Source: Candidatus Desulfofervidus auxilii
Lineage (GTDB): Bacteria > Desulfobacterota > Desulfofervidia > Desulfofervidales > Desulfofervidaceae
Direction of reading: 5' to 3'
DNA length: 64,000 nucleotides
Assembly: GCF_001577525.1 (NCBI RefSeq)
Contig: NZ_CP013015.1
Coordinates: forward strand, 973,107 to 1,037,106
Position 1 is the stretch's first letter, and the number at the start of each line of letters is the position of its first letter. The notes below the pieces were generated by a model that searched no databases, was not told the origin of the DNA, and was given only the letters and a program-made list of their open reading frames with translations. Below, piece after piece: positions 58,791 to 64,000 of the stretch. The translations under genes and the position numbers were made by a program.

Positions 58791-59069
58791 ATGAAAAAGT
58801 TCCTAAAAAAAGTGAGTTTGTTTATTGGAGGTGTTGTTGCAATTTTAGGTATTTCTACTACAGGTGTTGATGCAAACATTTCTAAACAAAAAACTGAGTC
58901 AATACACCAAGTAACAGAAAACTCTCCTCTCTATCTTGAGCATGCAAGTGTATTTAACTCTCAACTTGGTAACAATGTCTACGCGTGGCATTATTCACAC
59001 TACTCGCATAGCTCACATTATTCACATTATTCACATCATTCGCACTATTCGCACTATTCCGGATATTAA
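58791..59069 (+). CDS. hxsA: HxsA-like precursor peptide with His-Xaa-Ser repeats
   Basis: A 92-residue peptide with AGAGGAG ribosome site and ATG 58791. The N-terminal part (about 1-29) is a signal-like hydrophobic segment ending VDA; a linker follows; the last 29 residues are nearly pure repeats of His-Tyr-Ser and His-Ser-Ser (about nine triplets) ending SGY. At the DNA level this is a tandem array of CAC/CAT-TAT-TCN units. It is the presumed substrate of HxsB/HxsC, modified on His and Ser (or Tyr) side chains and then exported. Repeat region 58983-59060. Confidence 0.88.
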   Translation: MKKFLKKVSLFIGGVVAILGISTTGVDANISKQKTESIHQVTENSPLYLEHASVFNSQLGNNVYAWHYSHYSHSSHYSHYSHHSHYSHYSGY

Positions 59070-59319
59070 ATGCTGTGAATTTTTCTTAAAAGTAGGCAAC
59101 AAATTTCTAAACTTAGATTTGCTTGCGTCCTAATTTGGTGATTTTTCGGAAGCGATAACCATGTTTCCAATCTCCCGGGTTGCCAACCGGCCGCGTTAAC
59201 AGTTCAAGTTTGAAGTTTTCCATTTTACGTACCTATAAAAGTAAAAGGCTGTTCTGCTTCAGTTGGAACTGGACAAACGAGCTATCTGAGTTAAGGTGGA
59301 AAAGAAAAGGAGGGAGAGA

Positions 59320-59465
59320 TGGCTAAACAAAGGAGACACTACAGTTCAGAGAAAAAGGTTGAAATTTTGAGGGAACACTAAAAGAATCAGGTGCCTGTGT
59401 CAGAATTATGCGAAAATACGGTATTCATCCCAACATGTTTTACAAATGGGAAAAGTAATTCTTTG
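59320..59465 (+). pseudogene. IS3-family OrfA relic
   Basis: From ATG 59320 the reading is MAKQRRHYSSEKKVEILREH, a stop, then NQVPVSELC; in the next frame KYGIHPNMFYKWEK. This is the helix-turn-helix OrfA of an IS3-type transposase with one stop and one frameshift. GGAGGGAG lies just upstream. Confidence 0.75.
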
Positions 59466-60057
59466 AAAGGCTATCAATACATTTGCTAACAGCTCACTGC
59501 CGATACCTCGAGGTCGAGTAAGAACTCTCTGGTATCTTTTATGTGCGGGTGGTGACCTTGTTGCTTCTTGGCGAACACAAACTTTTTCAGAAAGGGTGCC
59601 CGACTTTTTACGACCGAATGATAAATAAGGTTCAAGAGTCAATTTAGAAGGCCCTGTCAGAATTGGTATTTACCTGTAAAGCTTCAGATAAGAACGGGTC
59701 AGATACCGTAGTAAATGTCAAGCCTAAAATGTTCAGACATTCCCCAAAATTTAGAGGTTAATCTTTAAAAGAATTGATAAATTAAGAATCTCTGGATTTC
59801 AATAAGTGGAATACCTCTTTTTATCTAGCTTAAGAAGCACTGATAACTTAAAAAAGAGCAAAATATCTATCAAAAAATTATGATTTTCTGTCTGTAAAGT
59901 ATGTTTAAGATTGGCTTAGCAGTTTAGGTTTCCAAGTTTTTGATGAAAAGAAAAATAAAAATCAGCCTCAATGGAAACCGTTTCAAGTCAAAAACGTTAA
60001 CCGTAGTAAAAAACTTGATTTGTTAGTCTATGGCCATGAAGGCTTGAAAACATTTGG

Positions 60058-60250
60058 ACTTAAATTCAGGCCCATCATCACGTCTTATTATCTGGGGTGC
60101 CCCATATAGTCTAAAAAGCCTTTCAAGATGCTTAGATACAACTTTGCCACTAATACTAAAGCCAACTACAGGCTCAAATGCCTTTCTAGAATAAACATCT
60201 ATTACATTGCCTTTTGCTCTTAAAGAAAGTATATCTATTAAACCTCTCTT
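60058..60250 (-). pseudogene. IS3-type transposase integrase-core relic
   Basis: The minus strand reads NVIDVYSRKAFEPVVGFSIS, then VSKHLERLFRLYGAPQIIRR and DDGPEF without start or end. The DVYSR strand with the first-to-second Asp spacing and the D-x-G-P-E-F motif are the rve/DDE integrase core of IS3-like transposases. It breaks off at the GC-rich palindrome. Confidence 0.75.
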
Positions 60251-60379
60251 TCCCGCCTGCCGTCGGGCAGGTTTCCAAATCCGATAAACTTTCTTGTGAT
60301 TTGCTTTAAAAGATAACTTTTTTAGAAATTGACAACTTTCAGGATTAAAATTATACTTTTTTCAAAAAGGAGAATTTTA

Positions 60380-60628
60380 ATGATATTAGTTCGAGTTTCC
60401 CCAAAAGGTTATATTTTGATTCCCAAAAAACTTAGAAAGCGATATGGAGTAAAACCAGGAAGCAAAGTTCAGCTTATGGAAGATGCAGGAAAACTTATAG
60501 TCAAACCAGTTCCAGAGGATCCCATTGAAGCTGCCTGCGGTTTTTTAAAGGGGGAGTTTTCCCTTACGGAGGATCTTCTTAAAGAGCACCAGAAAGAGTT
60601 AAAGAATGAAAAAGCCGATCGTCTTTGA
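60380..60628 (+). CDS. vapB: VapB antitoxin (AbrB fold)
   Basis: An 82-residue antitoxin starting at ATG 60380 behind AAAGGAG. The N-terminus (VRVSPKGYILIPKKLRKRYG) is the SpoVT/AbrB DNA-binding domain and the C-terminal segment (DPIEAACGFLKGEFSLTEDL) is the toxin-binding tail. It overlaps vapC by 23 bases. It belongs to the same subtype as the damaged pair at 22737-23368. Confidence 0.92.
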   Translation: MILVRVSPKGYILIPKKLRKRYGVKPGSKVQLMEDAGKLIVKPVPEDPIEAACGFLKGEFSLTEDLLKEHQKELKNEKADRL

Positions 60629-61007
60629 TAGTTTTGCCCTTTTATCCTTCTTTCATAAAGAGGAAGGGTGGGAAAAAGTTAAAGATATTTTAAGAAGGCT
60701 AGTTTCTGAAGATAAAAAAGGTCTTTTATCCAGAATAAACTGGGGTGAATTTTATTACATAATCAGAAGGCGGGTTGGAAAAGTCAAGGCTGAAGAGGCT
60801 TTGGTCTTGCTTGAGCAGCTTCCTATTGAGATACTCCCAGTGGATGATCAGATAGTTAAGGAAGCAGCGGAGATTAAGGCTGAATACCCTGTAGCCTTTG
60901 CTGATGCTTTTTGTGTAGCTTTAGCCAGGAGAGTTGAGGGGTGTGTGATTACAGGAGATCCTGAATTTAAGTCTGTGGAAGGTCTTATTGCTATAGAGTG
61001 GTTGTGA
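60606..61007 (+). CDS. vapC: VapC PIN-domain toxin
   Basis: A 133-residue PIN ribonuclease with all expected acidic residues: IVFDSFALLSFF (first Asp), NWGEFYYI (Glu), FADAFCVALA (Asp) and TGDPEF (Asp). It cleaves structured RNA, often tRNA or rRNA. Complete and preceded by its antitoxin. Confidence 0.93.
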   Translation: MKKPIVFDSFALLSFFHKEEGWEKVKDILRRLVSEDKKGLLSRINWGEFYYIIRRRVGKVKAEEALVLLEQLPIEILPVDDQIVKEAAEIKAEYPVAFADAFCVALARRVEGCVITGDPEFKSVEGLIAIEWL

Positions 61008-61499
61008 TAGAGGAAATGCTGAAATTTTGGGAAAGTTGCTTTTATTTTCGCTCTATTTCTTATGACGGTGAGCAGACGGGCTTTTCTGAGGAAAGAATCC
61101 TAAATAAAAATCCGGTATTTTTTCACTCTCAGGACTTTTTCTCTCTGCCTGCACAATTTTTTTTCTCTCCTGATATCCTCTCCGTCCTAAAGGGCGAGGC
61201 TTTCTGCGTAGTGAAATGGTAAGAATTCTACAAAGGAGTTTCAATATATCAAAAGGCTCACTAGATACAAAAACCTGTTCTTTCCTTCTAGTGGGACAGG
61301 GCAAGAAATAGAAGAGGCATTTCGGAAATCCAATTGAATCAGCCGTCATGGTATCAAAACAATAGAGTCAACCCTGGTGGTTTGATTTCTTTATAGATTT
61401 TTCAATGAAAACTTTACTATGGACCTTCCTTTTAGCCATCCAAAGTAATCGAAGTGCAGAATTTTTTATTCTGCATTCTCCAGCCCTCATTCCCAAATT
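61008..61499. other. Gene-free region between vapBC and CRISPR
   Basis: No gene that I can support. A hairpin CCTCTCCGTCC-TAA-AGGGCGAGG at 61177-61199, read on the minus strand, looks like the right-end hairpin of an IS200/IS605 element. The rest shows no pattern. Frames of 70-100 codons on both strands overlap one another and look non-coding. Confidence 0.4.
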
Positions 61500-61694
61500 T
61501 CCGCAATCGCCCTCAAGCTCTTACCTGTTTTCACACGTACAGGGGGAATGTACAGAATGAAATGAATGTACTGATTCCGTCGCAATCGCCCTCAAGCTCT
61601 TACCTGTTTTCACACTTATAAAGTCGGAGAACTTGAGATTCATCTTCCTCCGATAGAGTCGCAATCGCCCTCAAGCTCTTACCTGTTTTCACAC
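61500..61694 (-). CRISPR. CRISPR array, three repeats and two spacers
   Basis: A 37-base repeat (minus strand begins GTGTGAAAACAGGTAAGAGC and ends GATTGCGAC) occurs at 61658-61694, 61579-61615 and 61500-61536. Spacers are 42 bases each (61616-61657 and 61537-61578). The copy at 61500 differs in its last two bases, marking the old, distal end; the leader is therefore on the cas2 side (61695-61880). Only adaptation genes are present nearby and cas1 is truncated. Confidence 0.95.
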
Positions 61695-61880
61695 AGTTCC
61701 TGTTTTTAATGCAGGAAACTTGTGCCTTTTTAAACTCCAAAATACTAACCTCTCTTTCTAACCCCTTCTGACTAGACCAGTGAAACCTGCTTGTCTCTAT
61801 TTTTCAACCTCTTTATCGGTACTTACAACCAATACTAACCTTCCCCATTCTGAGGCCTGCTTAAAAATTCTACTCCATTT
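61695..61880 (-). promoter_or_regulatory. Presumed CRISPR leader
   Basis: About 185 AT-rich bases without a gene between the leader-end repeat and cas2. Position and orientation fit a leader; no specific integration-host or promoter motif was identified. Confidence 0.5.
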
Positions 61881-62159
61881 TTAGATAACGTAAACATCTG
61901 GCTCTTGTGTAACCATTCCCTCTCCCAGGATGACAATGAACTTTTTACACTCACCACATATCCGATAAATACGAATACTGTCCTCAGCCTGGGAAATAAC
62001 CTTTTGCAGTCTCTCTTTTAAATTTTCCAAAGAGCTCCAGTCCAAATGTGCTTCAAACACAGAATACTGCACTCTGCGCCCAAAGTCAAGGAGAATTTTT
62101 GCTACCTTAAGTCTTCTTTCATCATCAGGAATATCATAAGAAATTACATATAACATCAT
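61881..62159 (-). CDS. cas2: Cas2 adaptation protein
   Basis: A 92-residue protein with the Cas2 signature: MLYVISYDIPDDERRLKVAK at the N-terminus (active-site Asp about 9), then RVQYSVFEAHL and IRIYRICGECKKF. It pairs with Cas1 to capture spacers. It overlaps the end of cas1 by four bases and lies next to the array. Complete. Confidence 0.96.
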   Translation of the reverse strand: MMLYVISYDIPDDERRLKVAKILLDFGRRVQYSVFEAHLDWSSLENLKERLQKVISQAEDSIRIYRICGECKKFIVILGEGMVTQEPDVYVI

Positions 62160-62523
62160 CTATCATAATGAAAGGGTATATATTGAGTGTTTTGTATAAT
62201 AGCTTGAGCTAATTTTTGGGCCTGAATGCGAAAAAGGCGGCGAAAAGCTATTTTTTCTCCAGTTTGAGGATGAGTGAATTCATTATTGACTGCCTTTTCA
62301 TATTCAGGAAAATAGCGTTTTAGCGATTCATGTTTTAAACGCATTGAACCAGAAGGTTGGTGGAGATAAAAATCATTATTGGTTAAGATGCGATTGTTAA
62401 TTAATCTTAGGGTAAGACGGTCAACCACTGGGCTGCGAAATTCTTCCACCAAATCAGCTGCCAGGGAAGAACGCCCATAGCGTGGTTTGTGGAAGAAGCC
62501 GATATAAGGAGCAGGCTGTGTGG
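62156..62523 (-). pseudogene. cas1: Cas1, C-terminal third only
   Basis: The frame contains FRSPVVDRLTLRLINNRIL and a closing IQAQKLAQAIIQ helix, the end of Cas1; upstream in the same frame is PAPYIGFFHKPRYGRSSLAA followed by DLVEEF, up to about 62523 where homology stops at insertion-sequence-like sequence. The internal start at 62452 gives 98 residues. The first two thirds, with catalytic Glu and His, are missing, so spacer acquisition by this locus is not possible without another Cas1. Confidence 0.9.
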
Positions 62524-62722
62524 AAAATCACTTGCAATTAAATTATTAGGGGCTTATCCTCCTAAATAACTAGCAAAAATAAATAAAGAAAGGAGGATAA
62601 GCCATGAAGATCTTAGAGAGCTTAGCACAGACAGTAGAGGATGTAAAGGCAGCGAATTGCCTCATCTAAAATCTATATGAAATTTTGGCTGTCTTCTATA
62701 AAAAAAGATAAGGAGGCAGCCT
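62524..62722. other. Insertion boundary region next to truncated cas1
   Basis: No intact gene. After the break in cas1 comes AT-rich sequence with a start-like AGGAGGATAAGCC-ATG at 62604 and a short frame (MKILESLAQTVEDVKAANCL) that stops after about 21 codons; probably the start of one transposase fused to another element. Confidence 0.4.
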
Positions 62723-63027
62723 ATGGGTTTAACCATGAAGGAGAAAAAGGCAGTTAGTAAAGAAATAGCAAAAAGATATAAGAAGACAAGGAAAAGGGAG
62801 AAAGGGATGATGCTTGTTATGGCTCATATGTATTAAGAAATTGGGCAATAGAGTTGACACCAGCTATAACAAAGAAGAGAAAAAGAAAGAGGATATATGA
62901 TTATAGGGTTTTCACTGCCCTTAAAGGCATATGGATAATCTGTGGCCGTATCTGTGGAAAGAGGCTTGCCCCTTATCTTAAGGAGTATAATTTCCCCCAA
63001 ATTTTGGACAATATGTTAAGCTTATAA
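62723..63027 (+). pseudogene. Transposase relic (integrase-type IS, N-terminal part)
   Basis: From ATG 62723: MGLTMKEKKAVSKEIAKRYK, then TRKREKGMML, then after a deletion/frameshift SYVLRNWAIELTPAITKKRK and YDYRVFTALKGIWIICGRIC followed by GKRLAPYL to TAA 63027. The start resembles the N-terminal HTH of a large integrase-type transposase. The rest of the gene is missing. Confidence 0.6.
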
Positions 63028-63039
63028 AGGGGGATAAAG

Positions 63040-63322
63040 ATGATCAATCAGAAAAGAAATTATGATCCAGCCTTTAAGGTAAAAATAGCCCTAGAATTGG
63101 TAAAAGGGCAAAAAAACGGTTAATGAAATCGCAACAGAATATGGGCTACACCCTAATATGATTACTAAGTGGAAGAGACAACTCTTAGATGAACCACCAA
63201 GTATCTTTTCCAATGGAAATAGTGTTAGGAAAAAAGAGAGGGAATATGAAAAACTCATTGCATCTTTGTATCAAAAAATAGGTCAACTGGAGATAGAGAT
63301 TGATTGGCTTAAAAAATTTTAG
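63040..63322 (+). pseudogene. IS3-family OrfA with frameshift
   Basis: From ATG 63040 (MINQKRNYDPAFKVKIALEL) through VKGQK, then a one-base slip in a run of A near 63110, then TVNEIATEYGLHPNMITKWK and a leucine-zipper-like ending (IASLYQKIGQLEIEIDWLKK) to TAG 63322. OrfA binds the ends of the element. The frameshift probably inactivates it, though programmed slippage at the A-run cannot be excluded. Confidence 0.8.
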
Positions 63323-64000
63323 AGTATCCCATAAGAGATAGACAATGTCTCATAGATGGAAAGGACTGTAAAATTAGCATCATAAGACAATGTGAACTTT
63401 TAGGTATACCCAGATCTAGTTATTACTATATGCCTACTCAAGAAAGCCTATATAACCTCCTCTTAATGAGGCTTATTGATGAGCAGTATACAAAGTGCCC
63501 CTTCTATGGAATCCCCAGTATGACAGTCTGGTTGTGCAAACAAAGCCACAAGATCAATCATAAGAGGGTAGAGAGATTAATGGCCAAGATGGAGATTCAT
63601 GCTATATATCCAAAACCACGCCTAAGTCACAATTTAGAAAAGTACACCAAATATCCGTATTTACTCCATGGTCTTAACGTCAGCCATCCCAACCAGGTCT
63701 GGTGTGCTGATATTACCTATATCCGTCTTCTAAGAGGATTTATATATCTAGTTGCCATTATGGATTGGTTTAGCCGTTATGTCCTGTCCTGGGAAGTCTC
63801 TAATATCCTTGATAACTATTTTGCAAGGTAGCCTTAAAACAGGCACTTTGCCAAGGAAAACCAGAGATATTCAATACAGATCAAGGGGTTCAGTTTACAA
63901 GCCAAGATTTCACATCTTTGCTTAAAATTGAGAGTATTAAAATTAGCATGGATGGTAGAGGTAGAACCTTTGATAACATTTTCATAGAGCGTCTTTGGCG
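63303..64000 (+). pseudogene. IS3-family OrfB transposase, frameshifted, runs off the right edge
   Basis: The frame overlaps the end of OrfA and reads EYPIRDRQCLIDGKDCKISI, then CPFYGIPSMTVWL and the DDE core: VWCADITYIRLL (first Asp), then after a frameshift near 63825 FNTDQGVQFTSQDF (second Asp) and SMDGRGRTFDNIFIERLWR (Glu). The window ends inside the last motif. The main open stretch is 63430-63831. One frameshift separates the catalytic residues. Confidence 0.85.

Larger units (their letters stand above)
59070..60379. other. Region of decayed insertion sequences
   Basis: No intact gene over 1.3 kb. It contains an IS3-type orfA relic (59320-59460), an integrase-core relic on the minus strand (60058-60250) and a GC-rich palindrome (60253-60272). 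The 59480-60050 part has only short broken frames; one (59870-60040, plus) contains a YDFLSVKYV-stop-DWLSSLGFQVFDEKKN reading I cannot name. Confidence 0.55.

Noticed and set aside
59406-59642. 78-codon minus-strand frame
   Set aside because: Lies across decayed IS3 sequence; the N-terminal part is antisense to the OrfA relic.
61053-61349. 98-codon minus-strand frame and 74-codon plus-strand frame between vapC and CRISPR
   Set aside because: They overlap each other and an IS605-like hairpin, with no family resemblance; treated as non-coding.
1-64000. tRNA and rRNA genes
   Set aside because: None recognised on either strand by eye; no cloverleaf-like GGTTCGAATC-type segment in a suitable context.

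Overview
The window is a mobile-element-rich stretch of a bacterial genome, most simply read as a conjugative element (ICE or plasmid) or the scar of one. Protein family content (F-type conjugation genes, HicAB/VapBC/ParE-like toxins, Cas1/Cas2 of thermophile style, TM0106-family nuclease, Eco57I-like restriction genes, IS21 and IS3 elements, His-Xaa-Ser RiPP genes) and the AT-leaning composition suggest a Gram-negative, possibly thermophilic, Desulfobacterota- or Nitrospirota-like bacterium. That assignment is inference. No rRNA or tRNA gene was seen.

Layout. (1) 354-21700, + strand: an F-type type IV secretion/mating-pair block in almost F-plasmid order: dsbC-like, traA, terminator, traL, traE, traK, traB, a traV apparently split into two lipoprotein genes, traC, trbI-like, S26 signal peptidase, traW, traU, traN, two paralogous secreted proteins, a 1862-residue cysteine-repeat surface protein, a small secreted protein, and trbC. 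A structured element resembling an IscB/IsrB-type (HEARO/omega) RNA sits at the 3' end of traW. (2) 21700-38490: an accessory island, mostly on the - strand: toxin-antitoxin genes and relics, an HNH/DUF5677 pair, a helicase + Eco57I-like restriction-methylation operon, then three genes (dGTPase-like, PIN-like, TM0106 nuclease) separated by integron attC-like palindromes. (3) 38492-45972, + strand: the rest of the F-type genes (traF, traH, traG and associated unknowns), so the island splits the transfer block. (4) 46344-50853: a second run of integron-like cassettes on the - strand, ending upstream at a tyrosine recombinase with an apparent internal deletion. The larger cassette is a tight four-gene operon: small Cys protein, duplicated DUF1599, radical SAM, and a transmembrane protein like Pycsar effectors. 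(5) 51000-53036: a truncated TraD/HerA-like ATPase, a frameshifted PH-like membrane protein and a secreted thermonuclease behind two palindromic operators. (6) 53187-59069: a His-Xaa-Ser peptide-modification locus (hxsD, hxsB, hxsC, hxsA) with hxsB cut in two by an IS21 element. (7) 59300-64000: IS3 relics, an intact vapBC, a three-repeat CRISPR array with cas2 and the C-terminal third of cas1, and more broken insertion sequences running off the right edge.

How it fits together. The Tra proteins would build an F-like pilus and envelope channel; TraN-like and giant Cys-rich proteins would sit on the surface, with DsbC-, TraF- and TrbC-type thioredoxin-fold proteins supporting disulfide-rich folding. 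No relaxase or oriT was recognised here, and the only coupling-protein-like gene is a fragment. The cargo is dominated by defence-type genes. The best candidates for undescribed biology are the four-gene radical SAM/DUF1599/membrane-effector cassette, the two attC-bounded gene sets lacking an intact integrase, and the giant cysteine-module protein of the transfer operon.
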